From contig OW818657.1 of assembly GCA_942492905.1 (NCBI GenBank), positions 3,286,001 to 3,350,000 on the forward strand: a stretch of DNA of 64,000 nucleotides, given 5' to 3'. The notes beneath the pieces are model-generated. The model searched no databases. It was not told the origin of the DNA and was given only the letters and a program-made list of their open reading frames with translations. This document shows positions 27,250 through 37,400 of this stretch, piece by piece. This DNA comes from CAIZWU01 sp942492905 (GTDB lineage Bacteria > Verrucomicrobiota > Verrucomicrobiia > Verrucomicrobiales > V1-33). A program made the position numbers and the translations under genes. Each line of letters begins with the position of its first letter. Position 1 is the first letter of the stretch.

Positions 27250-29682
27250 ATGACCGATTCTTTTTGCCCTACCTGCCACACTCCGATCCCCTCCCATGCC
27301 CCCGGCGGATTCTGCCCGGCTTGCGTGTTGCGGGCCGTGGAGGAGACTGCGGTTCCGTCCAAAACCGGTGGCCCATCCCTGGAGGCGGTGCAGGCGGCGT
27401 TTCCGGATTTGGAAATTGAAGCGCTGATTGGCCAAGGCGGCATGGGCTTTGTCTATCAGGCGCGGCAGCCTTCCCTGGACCGGAGGGTGGCGCTGAAAAT
27501 CTTCGCCCCCGGCTTGAGCGCCGATCCCGCCTTCGCCGAGCGCTTTGCCCGCGAGGCCCGTGTGCTAGGCAAGCTGAACCACCCGAACATTGTCGCTGTT
27601 CATGGGCACGGGGTGAGCGGCGGTTTTTACTATCTTCTCATGGAATACGTAGACGGGGTGAATCTACGGCAGGCCATGCGCACAGAGCGCTTTTCTCCGC
27701 AGCAGGCCCTCAGTGTGGTGCCGGGGATTTGCGATGCCCTGCAGGCCGCCCACGCGCAGGGCATTTGGCACCGCGACATCAAACCGGAGAACATCCTTTT
27801 GGATTCACGCGGACAAGTGAAAATCGTGGACTTCGGCATCGCCCGACTCGTTGGCGATCCCCAGCGGGATTTCACCCTGACGGTGACGGGAGCGGCCCTC
27901 GGCAGCGCAGTTTACATGGCTCCGGAACAGCATGAGAAACCGCACGACGTGGACCACCGTGCGGATATTTACAGTCTTGGGGTCGTCTTTTACGAAATGC
28001 TGACGGGCGAGCTACCGCTGGGGCGTTTTCCGGCCCCCAGCCAACGGGCGGCGGTTGATGCGCGGATCGATGAAATTGTCCTGCGCACGCTGGAGAAGGA
28101 ACGCTCCCTGCGGCAGCAGAGCGCCGAGGAGGTGAAGACTGATGTAGCTGGTGCGTCGCGCCTTCCGTTGCCACAACCTTCGCGACCGAAGCGGCTCGGG
28201 GCAGGGCGCACTGCTCTGGCCGTGGCGGCCGTGGCCTCGGCAGCGGCGATGGTTGCTTGGGGAGGCCTTCAACTGAACCCCAAAAAAGCCCCTGAGCCCC
28301 TGAGATCTGTGGAACCGATACGGCCAGCCGCATTGGAAGAAAAAATACAACCCGTGGCCGCCTCCGCTCAAATTCCCACCACCCTGGTGCCCACTGAGCC
28401 CCCGCCGACGCGCCCACCGGGTCGCACGGCCCCAGTGCTCGCCGAGCAGAACGTGCTTGCGGTATTCCGCACCATGAACAGTCTGGCCAATGAACGGGAT
28501 CTCACGGCTTTCCAGACCTATTCACCGCAGCGCCAAGTCCTTTTCACCGGCGACGCACCGGTCGCGGAAAAGATGCGGAACTTCACCGGTGAACTGGTGC
28601 GGCTGCATTTGGTGGAGCAAAAGGAGACCAGGCCTGCCCCGATCGGCTTCGGTGCTATGAAGGGCAGCGCTGAAGTCGTGGCTTTGATCAAAGCCTCGGA
28701 CGGAACCCTGGTCTGGCGGCCCTACCGCTTTCAGAAAAAAGAGAACGATTGGAAATACATCCACCTGAGTTCCCTGAAATGGCAAAGCACGGCCGTGGTG
28801 GAGTTTCGGCCGGCAGGACGCGATGGACTGACAGAATTGCGCGCCCATCTCGACGAATCCGTGACGGTGGAATCGGAGAAGGGAAAAGTGGACCGGTTCA
28901 GGCTGGGCACCACATCGACGGGAGATCCGCCTCATGGACCGGACCGGGCCAAATTTGTCCTTCAGACAAAACTCCAATCCTTGGAGGAAAGTCTTAAAAA
29001 ATCCGGTCTCGAAGGCACTTTGAAAATTCTGTCGCTACCCGGAATTGCGGACGAGCCGGTGCATTTGCCGGATCCCCCCGCGCGGGCGGAATCGTCCCCG
29101 GAAAACCCAGCCATCGTTCCCGTCCCGGTGCCCGAAACCGCGCGTCTGCAAACCGATCTGAGCATCGTAAACGGCATCCGGACCGTGAAGACCCGTTTCA
29201 TCACCGACCAAGGGGAAGTCCTCCCCAATGCTGCCCTCCGGGCTCAAGCGCCCTACGCTCCCGGGGAGGAACGGCCACCCCAGCCGGCACCGGCGGAAGA
29301 GTTGACCGGCACCCCGGATCTGGAAACGTGGAACGGTTCCGGCAGGGTCGCCTTCACGGCTCATTGCGGTTCGTCCCCTATGTTTACCTTGCTGGGAAAA
29401 GGTTCCAGCGCCGCACACCAACTGCACACCTCCGGCAGTCGGATCATACAGCTGAGCTATCTTGATTTTAATGGCCTGAGAATTCATTTCGCGGTGCCGG
29501 GGCCGCGGACCGCCACGATTGCCGGACGGACGTTTGACTTGTCGCAAGGCCGGGTCTTCACCATGGCGGATTCGGGAATTCGGCAGTTTCTCTTGGATTG
29601 CCCCTTAAAATTGACCGACGCCACGATGCGGGAATTGTTGGAAAAAACCGGGACCGGGGATCAGGCCGGGCCGGATAAATAA
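27250..29682 (+). CDS. membrane-anchored Ser/Thr protein kinase with N-terminal zinc ribbon
   Basis: The 810-residue protein starts with a CPTC-CPAC zinc ribbon (residues 6-25). Next comes a Hanks-type kinase domain with the Gly loop GQGGMGFVY (61-69), Lys83 in VALKIF, HRDIKPEN (174-181), DFG (194-196) and GSAVYMAPEQ (218-227). One transmembrane helix at about 321-340 is followed by a roughly 470-residue extracytoplasmic region of unknown fold. Catalytic residues are intact, so it should be active. It is followed after 5 bp by an ECF-like sigma factor, a pairing often seen in Verrucomicrobia and Planctomycetes. The extracytoplasmic part may sense an envelope signal, which is inference. Confidence 0.93.
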   Translation: MTDSFCPTCHTPIPSHAPGGFCPACVLRAVEETAVPSKTGGPSLEAVQAAFPDLEIEALIGQGGMGFVYQARQPSLDRRVALKIFAPGLSADPAFAERFAREARVLGKLNHPNIVAVHGHGVSGGFYYLLMEYVDGVNLRQAMRTERFSPQQALSVVPGICDALQAAHAQGIWHRDIKPENILLDSRGQVKIVDFGIARLVGDPQRDFTLTVTGAALGSAVYMAPEQHEKPHDVDHRADIYSLGVVFYEMLTGELPLGRFPAPSQRAAVDARIDEIVLRTLEKERSLRQQSAEEVKTDVAGASRLPLPQPSRPKRLGAGRTALAVAAVASAAAMVAWGGLQLNPKKAPEPLRSVEPIRPAALEEKIQPVAASAQIPTTLVPTEPPPTRPPGRTAPVLAEQNVLAVFRTMNSLANERDLTAFQTYSPQRQVLFTGDAPVAEKMRNFTGELVRLHLVEQKETRPAPIGFGAMKGSAEVVALIKASDGTLVWRPYRFQKKENDWKYIHLSSLKWQSTAVVEFRPAGRDGLTELRAHLDESVTVESEKGKVDRFRLGTTSTGDPPHGPDRAKFVLQTKLQSLEESLKKSGLEGTLKILSLPGIADEPVHLPDPPARAESSPENPAIVPVPVPETARLQTDLSIVNGIRTVKTRFITDQGEVLPNAALRAQAPYAPGEERPPQPAPAEELTGTPDLETWNGSGRVAFTAHCGSSPMFTLLGKGSSAAHQLHTSGSRIIQLSYLDFNGLRIHFAVPGPRTATIAGRTFDLSQGRVFTMADSGIRQFLLDCPLKLTDATMRELLEKTGTGDQAGPDK

Positions 29683-29687
29683 CAACC

Positions 29688-30392
29688 ATGGATGATTCCT
29701 TCCACCCCACCCGATGGACCTTGGTCCTGCGCTCCCGCGGGGAAAACGGGGAGGCCAAAGCGGCGCTGTCCGAACTCTGCGCCGCCTACTACGCGCCGGT
29801 CGTCTCCTATCTGCGTCGCGAAGGGCGGAATGAGGATGCGGCCCGGGAAATGGCGCACGCCTTTTTCGAGGAACTGCTCGCAGGCGGGGTGGGCCGTCCT
29901 GACCAGGATCTCGGGAAGTTCCGCAGCTACCTGCTGGGCGCGCTGAAACATTTCCTGTCGCGGCACCGCGCCGCCGCATCCGCCGGAAAACGGGGAGGAG
30001 GCTGGAGGCAGGTTCCCTTCATGCCGGAGGGCGGGACGGCTCATGGCGTGCCGCTGCCGGCGGCCCCCGAAGCGGCACCGGAGCTGATGTTTGACCGCGA
30101 CTGGGCGTTCACCCTGATCGCCCGGGCCCTCGCCGCGCTTGAAGCGGAGCAGGCCCAACGCCCGGCATTCTTCCAATCCCTGAAACCCTGGCTGGATGGC
30201 GCTGCGGCCACCCCTCCCCAAGCGGCAGCCGCAGCACGCCTCGGACTCTCCGAAACGGCGCTAAAGGTGGCGATCCACCGCCTGCGGGCCCGTTTCCGGG
30301 AGCTGATCCGGAGCGAAATCGCGGCCACGATGCATGACCCGAAGGATGTCCCTGGCGAACTGAGCCATTTGATCGCCATCGTTGCATCCTGA
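29688..30392 (+). CDS. ECF-like RNA polymerase sigma factor
   Basis: The 234-residue protein begins FHPTRWTLVLRSRG, the N-terminal mark of a large PVC-type sigma-70 subfamily. It has a region 2-like helix block (residues about 20-90, with CAAYYAPVVSYLRREG and FRSYLLGALKHFL) and a C-terminal region 4-like helix-turn-helix at about 185-215 (PPQAAAAARLGLSETALKVAIHRLRARFRELI). It recruits RNA polymerase to a regulon that cannot be predicted here. It starts 5 bp after the kinase stop, so the two are cotranscribed, and phosphorylation by the kinase is a reasonable inference. No anti-sigma gene is seen. Confidence 0.88.
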   Translation: MDDSFHPTRWTLVLRSRGENGEAKAALSELCAAYYAPVVSYLRREGRNEDAAREMAHAFFEELLAGGVGRPDQDLGKFRSYLLGALKHFLSRHRAAASAGKRGGGWRQVPFMPEGGTAHGVPLPAAPEAAPELMFDRDWAFTLIARALAALEAEQAQRPAFFQSLKPWLDGAAATPPQAAAAARLGLSETALKVAIHRLRARFRELIRSEIAATMHDPKDVPGELSHLIAIVAS

Positions 30393-30541
30393 CGAAACCG
30401 GTTTCCATCGCACGGAAGCGGGACCGCTGTTATTTGGAAACATGAAGTCCCTCCCGGCCGCATTGGGACTTGCAGCGCGGCGGGGCATTCGCTATGGCAG
30501 GCGTTTCACTCCATTTTCTTCAATCCTACACACAAATCCTT

Positions 30542-31765
30542 ATGAACCGGAAAATTCGCATGGGCATGGTCGGCGGCGGACGCGGCGCTTTTATCGGAGG
30601 CGTTCACCGGATGGCCGCGGCTCTGGATGGCCAAATCGAACTGGTCTGCGGGGCTTTTTCTTCCGATCCCGCCCGGTCCAAAGCCTCCGGAGCGGATCTT
30701 TTCCTGCCGGCAGAACGCTGCTACGGCACCTATGAAGAGATGATTCTGGCCGAAAAAGAACTGCCAGTGGGTGAGCGCATGGATTTCATGGTGATCGTGA
30801 CGCCGAATCACATGCACTTTCCGCCAGCCAAGATGGCGCTGGAAAATGGCTTTCATGTCCTGTCCGACAAACCCGCGACCTTCAACTTGGCCCAGGCCAA
30901 GGAATTGGCCCAAATCGTCAAGACCACCGGTCTCCTTTACGGCATCACCTACAACTACACCGGCTATCCCCTGATGCGCGAAGCCCGGCAAATGATCGAG
31001 CAGGGCAAACTCGGCAAGATCCGCAAGGTAGTGGTCGAATACCCGCAGGGCTGGCTGGCCACCCTGCTGGAAAAGACCGGTCAAAAACAGGCCGCGTGGC
31101 GCACCGATCCCAAGATTTGCGGCGTGGCCGGTTGCATGGGCGACATCGGCACCCATGCGATCAATCTCGCGGAATACGTCACCGGCCTGCACATCAAGGA
31201 GCTGGCCGCCGACCTCACGATTTTTGTGGAAGGCCGGCAGTTGGAGGATGACGGCAACGTGCTGCTGCGTTTCAACAACGGAGCCAAAGGCGTGCTGCAC
31301 TCCAGCCAGGTCAGCGTGGGCTGCGAAAACAACCTGAGCCTGCGCGTCTATGGCGAAACCGGCGGCATCGAGTGGAGCCAACTGGACCCCAACACCATGA
31401 TTGTCACCTCGCTGGACCAACCCAAACAGATTTTCCGGACCGGAATGGGTTATCTCGGCAGCGCGGCGGCGGCGGCTACCCGCACCCCGGCTGGGCACGT
31501 GGAAGGCTACCTGGAAGCTTTCGCCAATATCTACAAAAACTTCACCAACCATATCCGTGCCGTGGCCACCGGAGCCACCCCGAACCCCTTGGACCTCGAC
31601 TATCCCACCATTGAAGAGGGTCTGGCGGGCATGGCTTTCATCGAAGCAGTGGTGGAGTCCTCGGCCAACAATGCGGCATGGACGCCGCTCAACTACACCC
31701 CGACCCCGCGCGTGGGTTATGGGGATGCGGTCGTGAAGATCGACCGCGGCGGACTCAGTGCTTGA
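30542..31765 (+). CDS. Gfo/Idh/MocA family oxidoreductase
   Basis: The 407-residue cytoplasmic enzyme has a Rossmann N-terminus (MGMVGGGRGAFIGGVHRMAA), the EKP-equivalent SDKPATFN, and a C-terminal domain with GCMGDIGTHAINLAEYVTG, which contains the family catalytic Asp and His. This longer subtype (about 380-420 residues) is common in Verrucomicrobia and Planctomycetes and is thought to act on sugar or inositol derivatives. I chose the ATG at 30542, just before the first strand. The gene follows the kinase-sigma pair by 150 bp in the same direction. Co-regulation is possible but not shown. Confidence 0.92.
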   Translation: MNRKIRMGMVGGGRGAFIGGVHRMAAALDGQIELVCGAFSSDPARSKASGADLFLPAERCYGTYEEMILAEKELPVGERMDFMVIVTPNHMHFPPAKMALENGFHVLSDKPATFNLAQAKELAQIVKTTGLLYGITYNYTGYPLMREARQMIEQGKLGKIRKVVVEYPQGWLATLLEKTGQKQAAWRTDPKICGVAGCMGDIGTHAINLAEYVTGLHIKELAADLTIFVEGRQLEDDGNVLLRFNNGAKGVLHSSQVSVGCENNLSLRVYGETGGIEWSQLDPNTMIVTSLDQPKQIFRTGMGYLGSAAAAATRTPAGHVEGYLEAFANIYKNFTNHIRAVATGATPNPLDLDYPTIEEGLAGMAFIEAVVESSANNAAWTPLNYTPTPRVGYGDAVVKIDRGGLSA

Positions 31766-31839
31766 GCCTTGGCGTTCTGCTTCACGGATAACGTATCGGC
31801 CTCATCGGCCACCGCCTTGCCGGGGCCCATCAGCCAGGT

Positions 31840-34317
31840 TCAGCTGATGCTGGCTCCGGCGTGGCTGAAATAGACGTGCGCAATCCGGTCGGAAAGGCGG
31901 TAGACCGCCTGGGTGATGTCCCCGATTTCGTCCGCGAGAGCCGGAGCGGGAACGTCGGAGTTGAGGGCGCGGAGTTTTGAGGCGAGATCGGCCGTGAGTC
32001 GTTGTTTGAGGCCAGGATCGGTCCGTCCAGGCATGGCCGGAAGGTGCGCGAGGTGCTCTTCGATCGACAGTATCTGGAAGAGGGCGGAGCGGGGATTCTC
32101 CTTTTCGCGCAATAACAGGTCGAGCACGGCATCGGTCTGGGCATGCGCGAAATACCGGCGCCGGTAGGTCATGGCACTGTCGGCGATATCGAGCAGCGGC
32201 ATCAGCAGGTGGCGGCCTTCCGGATCTTCCTTCAAGGTGCCCTGCACCAGCAGGAGAAGCGCCGCGGAGCGCTCCAGACGGCGCCCAAGGTCAAGGAACC
32301 GCCAGCCATGGCCGCGGGTCATGTTTTCCATCACCATGCCAGCAAAGGCCGAGAGGCTGCGGATGAGGCGGTTCAGAAGAATGAGCGCATCGTCGAGTTC
32401 CGACATCGTGCCCTCAGGAGGGAGCTCGGCGTGCAGTTCCGTCAGGATGCGCCACGTGTCGAGCGAGAGCCGGTCCCGGACCCGCCAGGCGGCGCCGCGC
32501 AGATTGCTGATGCAGGTGACGAGGCCGCCGGGCTGTTCCTTCTTGAAGAGGATGTTGAGGGCATCGCGGTCGTATTTTTCCAGCAGCAGCGGGGCGGTGG
32601 GAGGTTTTTCGAGGATTTCCAAGGGAACCAGCAGCCGCATCAGCAGGCCGGCTGTGACGGGGTTTTCCACCGTGGTATCATCCGTCAGCTGCGTGACGAG
32701 CACGCGCATCATGCGGACCACAATTTCTGCACGCTCGGCATAACGTCCGAGCCAGAAGAGATTGTCCGCGACGCGGCTGGGAAGTTCGTTGCTCAGGCGT
32801 TCGCTGACCGGCGCGTGGATGCCGGGGGTGAGGAGGCTTTGGTGGAGAACGGGGCCATCGGAGAGGACCCAGGTGTCCTTGCTGCCGCCGCCGCTTTGCA
32901 TGGAGACGATGGGGATATTCGGCGAGACGGAGACCCGGGTAAGGCCGCCGGGCATGACGATGAACCGGTCGCCGGCCGCAGCGAGGTAAACCCGGAGGGC
33001 GATGGGGCGGGGCTCCAGTTTTTCGCCCGTCCAGATGGGGGCTTCGGAAAGTGTTATTTTTTCCTGACCGACGTAATGCTGCGGGTCTTTGCGGATGCGT
33101 TGGATGAGGGCCGCCCGGTCCTTGGCACTGAGGGTGGCTGGGAAAATGGGATTGTTTGATTTTTCGGACAACGCGCCCTTGATGAGAAAAGAGTCGAGAT
33201 TGGCAAGGACATGCTCGCGTTCCTTGCGCTGGCCGCACCACCAGGTGGCGGTATTGGGGAGGAGGATCTCCTCACCGAGGAGACGCCGGCACAGCGCCGG
33301 GAGAAAGGCCAGCAAAGCCGGGGATTCGGCGAGGCCCGAGCCGATGGGGTTGGCCACACAGACATTGCCGGCCCGCATGGCTTCCAACAGGCCGGGAACA
33401 CCGAGGAAGGAATCCTGACGGAGTTCGAGGGGATCACAGAATCCGTCATCGACGCGGCGGAGAATCACATCGACCGGTTGGAGTCCTTCGAGGGTTTTGA
33501 TATACACCTTGCGGTCGCGGACCGTGAGATCACCTCCTTCCACCAGAGGGAATCCTAGATACCGGCTGAGATAGGCGTGTTCGAAATAGGTTTCGTTCAG
33601 CGGCCCGGGCGTCAGCAGGACAATGCGGGGAACCTCGCGCCGGTGGCGGTGCGGGGCCACGCGGTAGAGATTGTCGCGGAAGATCCGGTAGAAATTGGCG
33701 AGGCGCTGGACCTGCAGATCCCGGATATCGTCCGGCAGGCTCCGCGAAAGGACGATGCGGTTTTCCAGCACATACCCGGAGCCGGAGGGCGCCTGGGTGC
33801 GGTCGGCGAAACACCACCAGCGGCCATCGGGACCGCGGGCCAGATCCACCGCATAGAGGTGGAGCCAGGTGTCCTCGGCCGGACGGATGCCCTGACAGGC
33901 GAATTGATAGCCGGGATTTCCCAGCACGATCCCGGGGGGCAAAGCGCCTTCCTTGAGCAACCGCTGGGGGCCGTAAAGGTCGGCGAGGACGGCATTGAGC
34001 AGCCGGGCCCGTTGCATCAGGCCCTTTTCCAGCGTGACCCATTCATGAGGCGGAATCACAAAGGGGACAGGGTCGAACTCCCAGGGTCGGTCCATGCCAC
34101 GGGGGTCGCCGTAGACATTGTAGGTGACTCCGTTTTCCGCGATGGAACGCCGGGCCTGATCGGCACAGGCAGCCAGCCCGCCGGGGCCGAGGCGGTTCAG
34201 GGTGGCCGCCAGCCGTTGGTAGTGGGGACGCAGTTGGCCATCGGCCGCCATCATCTCGTCCCAGACGCCGCGCGGTTTGGGATATGCGGTGAGGAGGGAG
34301 GAGGCAATAACGGGCAC
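31840..34317 (-). CDS. circularly permuted ATP-grasp / alpha-E fusion protein
   Basis: The 825-residue protein joins a circularly permuted ATP-grasp type 2 domain (DUF404/DUF407, residues about 10-490, with GDPRGMDRPWEFDPVPF, RVDDGFCDPLELRQDS, NPIGSGLAESPALLAFLP and ALRVYLAAAG) to an all-helical alpha-E domain (DUF403, about 500-825, starting SRVADNLFWLGRYAERAE). In many bacteria these are separate genes. Families of this type are predicted to form amide or peptide-like bonds in a pathway with a transglutaminase-like protein, as found next door. The start codon is GTG at 34317, chosen because it gives the usual short leader. The gene lies 94 bp downstream of the transglutaminase gene and is probably cotranscribed with it. 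The substrate is unknown. Confidence 0.9.
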   Translation of the reverse strand: MPVIASSLLTAYPKPRGVWDEMMAADGQLRPHYQRLAATLNRLGPGGLAACADQARRSIAENGVTYNVYGDPRGMDRPWEFDPVPFVIPPHEWVTLEKGLMQRARLLNAVLADLYGPQRLLKEGALPPGIVLGNPGYQFACQGIRPAEDTWLHLYAVDLARGPDGRWWCFADRTQAPSGSGYVLENRIVLSRSLPDDIRDLQVQRLANFYRIFRDNLYRVAPHRHRREVPRIVLLTPGPLNETYFEHAYLSRYLGFPLVEGGDLTVRDRKVYIKTLEGLQPVDVILRRVDDGFCDPLELRQDSFLGVPGLLEAMRAGNVCVANPIGSGLAESPALLAFLPALCRRLLGEEILLPNTATWWCGQRKEREHVLANLDSFLIKGALSEKSNNPIFPATLSAKDRAALIQRIRKDPQHYVGQEKITLSEAPIWTGEKLEPRPIALRVYLAAAGDRFIVMPGGLTRVSVSPNIPIVSMQSGGGSKDTWVLSDGPVLHQSLLTPGIHAPVSERLSNELPSRVADNLFWLGRYAERAEIVVRMMRVLVTQLTDDTTVENPVTAGLLMRLLVPLEILEKPPTAPLLLEKYDRDALNILFKKEQPGGLVTCISNLRGAAWRVRDRLSLDTWRILTELHAELPPEGTMSELDDALILLNRLIRSLSAFAGMVMENMTRGHGWRFLDLGRRLERSAALLLLVQGTLKEDPEGRHLLMPLLDIADSAMTYRRRYFAHAQTDAVLDLLLREKENPRSALFQILSIEEHLAHLPAMPGRTDPGLKQRLTADLASKLRALNSDVPAPALADEIGDITQAVYRLSDRIAHVYFSHAGASIS

Positions 34318-34411
34318 GGGTTGAGGAAGCGTCGGGTGCTGCGGGGAAGGGGGGGAAACCCACTACGAATCAAGCCCGGAGGGGGCAACACCGAAAGCAG
34401 GGAAATGCCCC

Positions 34412-37400
34412 TTACCCGCGTGGGGGAACGGCGGTGAGGCGGAGATCAAGGGTGAGGGGATGTTCGCGGGAGGCCACGGGCGGAAGCGGTTTGAGTTTTC
34501 CAGGGGTGTGCCCGAGCGGGAGGAAGCGGGAGAGGCGGCGGGCCTCGGCTTCATAACTGTTCACGGGCAGGGTGGCGTAGCTGAGGCCGCCCGGGTGGGA
34601 GACATGATATTGACACCCGCCGAGGGACCGCTCATTCCAGGAGTCCACCAGATCGAACGTCAACGGAGCCTGGACCGGAATGGTGGGGTGCAGGGCTTCG
34701 GGAGGAGCCCAGGCGCGGAAACGCACGGCGGCCACGTATTCGCCAGCAGTGCCGGTGGGGTGGAGCGGGACGGTGTGGCCATTGCAGGTGATGCGGTGCC
34801 TTGAATCGGTCAGACCGGTGACTTTGATCTGGAGGCGCTCCACACTGGAGTCCACATAACGGGTCGTGCTGCCCGCCGAATTCTGTTCGCCAAGGACATG
34901 CCACGGTTCGAGGGCCTGCCTGATTTCCACATGGACCCCGCGATGCGTGATACTGCCGCAGATGGGGAAGCGGAATTCCACATGGGGGGCGAACCACTCA
35001 TCATGGATTTGATAACCGTGATCGCGCAGGTCGCGCAGGACATCATGGAAGTCCTGTTCCACGAAATGGGGCAGCATGAACCGGTCGTGCAGGGAGGTGC
35101 CCCAGCGGACCAATTCCTCATTATAAGGAGTCTTCCAGAACCGGGCGATCAGCGCGCGCAGCACGAGTTGCTGGGCCAGGCTCATACGGGCATGCGGCGG
35201 CATTTCAAAGGCGCGCAATTCCAACAATCCCAGCCGCCCGGTGACGCTGTCAGGCGAGTAGAGTTTGTCGATGCAGAACTCGGCGCGGTGGGTGTTGCCG
35301 GCGACATCGATCAGCAGGTTCCGGAAGATCCGGTCCACCAGCCAGGGCGGCACAGAGCCACTCTCCGGGATCTGGCGGAAGGCGAGTTCGAGTTCGTAGA
35401 GGGAGTCGTTGCGGGCTTCATCAATCCGCGGGTGCTGGCTGGTAGGGCCGATGAACAACCCACTGAAGAGGAACGAGAGGGAGGGGTGATTCTGCCAGAA
35501 GTTGATCAGACTGCGCAACAGATCCGGACGGCGCAGGAGCGGACTGTCGGCAGGGGTATTGCCGCCGATGACGAGGTGATTGCCCCCGCCGGTGCCGACG
35601 TGGCGGCCATCAATCATGAACTTCTCGGTGCCCAGCCGGGTGAGCCGGGCTTCCTCGTAAACAATGGTGGTGTTATGCACCAGTTCGTCCCAGGAAAACG
35701 CGGGCTGCATGTTGACCTCGATCACGCCCGGATCGGGGGTGACTTTCAGGTTCTGCAGGCGCTGGTCATAGGGCGGCGGGGTGCCTTCGAGAACGATTGG
35801 AAGCTTGAGCTGCGCGGCGGTGGCTTCGAGGGCCGAGATGAGATCCAGATAATCCGAAGTGGTGCGGACTGGCGGGATGAAAACAAAGAGTTTGCCTTCG
35901 CGGCACTCCACACAGAGGGCGGTGCGGGAGATCCACGGAGCGCTTTCCCCAGGACTTGGTTCGCGGTTGGGGTCGGTTTCCGCGGCTTCCTGATCGGGCT
36001 GGGCGGCGAGTTCCTTGACGGGATAGGGTTCTGGCCTTGCCACAGCGGCCGCCGCTTCCTGAAGCACCTGCTGGCGCGGGGAAAGTTTGGGCAGTTCAGC
36101 GGGGATTGCCGCATTGGCGTCCCGGACGTCTGACGGGTCCGGTTCGCCGGACACCGCGATGATCCCGGGATGGAAATTCCGTCCGGCGGCGAGGCGTTCC
36201 AGCGGCGGTACAAACGGCGCGAACGGATCCTGGGGGATAGTGGGATCCACGTCATGGAGGCGTGGATGTTCCTCATCGGAGACCCACGGGATGGAGTCCA
36301 GGGGAAGCCGCAGGCCCATGGCAGAGTCACCTGGAATCAGGAAAAGATGCTCGCGGCGCAGGAACCACGATCCCGTAATCCAAGTCCCGTTTTTTTCACG
36401 CCGCAGGGGCATGACGTAACCCACAATGTTATCGAGCCCGTTGGTGTAGATTTTGGCGAGACGGTCGCGTTCTTCCTTGTCGTCGAGTTTCGAATCCAGG
36501 ACATCGACATTGCCAGGCAGGCGGCGCTCGCGCCAGAGGTAATACCAGACATCCTCGTAGCCAGGCAGAATGTGATCGGCAGTGATGCCGAGGGTGGCAG
36601 TCAGGGCGGTGATGAAGCGCTGGGCGTCATCCGCGGTGTGGCCGTAGTCCTTGTTGATATCGGCGAGCAGGGAATCGTCGTGCCAGAGCGGCTGCCCATC
36701 CCGGCGCCACCAGCAGCCGTAGGACCAGCGGGGCAGGGATTCTCCGGGATACCATTTGCCCTGGCCGTGGTGAAGCAGACCATCCGGGGCAAACTGCGCC
36801 TTGAGCCGGCGGAGCAGGGTGCCGCAGAGTTCACGTTTGTGAGGGCCCACCGCGGTGAAGTTCCACTCCTCGCCTTCCATGTCATCGATACTGATGAAGG
36901 TAGGCTCTCCGCCCATGGTCAGACGGACATCACCGGCCACAAGTTCGCGGTCGATCTGGTGGCCCAGGGCTTCAATATCCGCCCACTGTTCTTCGGTGTA
37001 GGGTTTGGTGACGCGGGGCGATTCCACCACGCGGCTGATTTCCATGTGGTGGGAAAACTCCGTCTCACAGATCCCGATGGCTCCACTGATCGGGGCGGCT
37101 GCGCTGGGGTCGGGCGTGCAGGCCAGGGGAATGTGGCCTTCGCCCGCGAACAGACCGGAAGTCGGGTCGAGGCCCACCCACCCGGCCCCGGGCAGATAGA
37201 CTTCCACCCACGCGTGGAGATCCGTGAAGTCCACCTCGGTGCCGGATGGACCGTCGAGGGATTTGATGTCAGGAGTGAGCTGAATCAGGTAACCACTGAC
37301 AAACCGGGCGGCCAATCCCTGGTGGCGCAGCAACTGCACCATGAGCAGGGCGGTGTCACGGCAGGAGCCGGACTGGAGTGTCAGGGTCTGCTCGGGAGTC

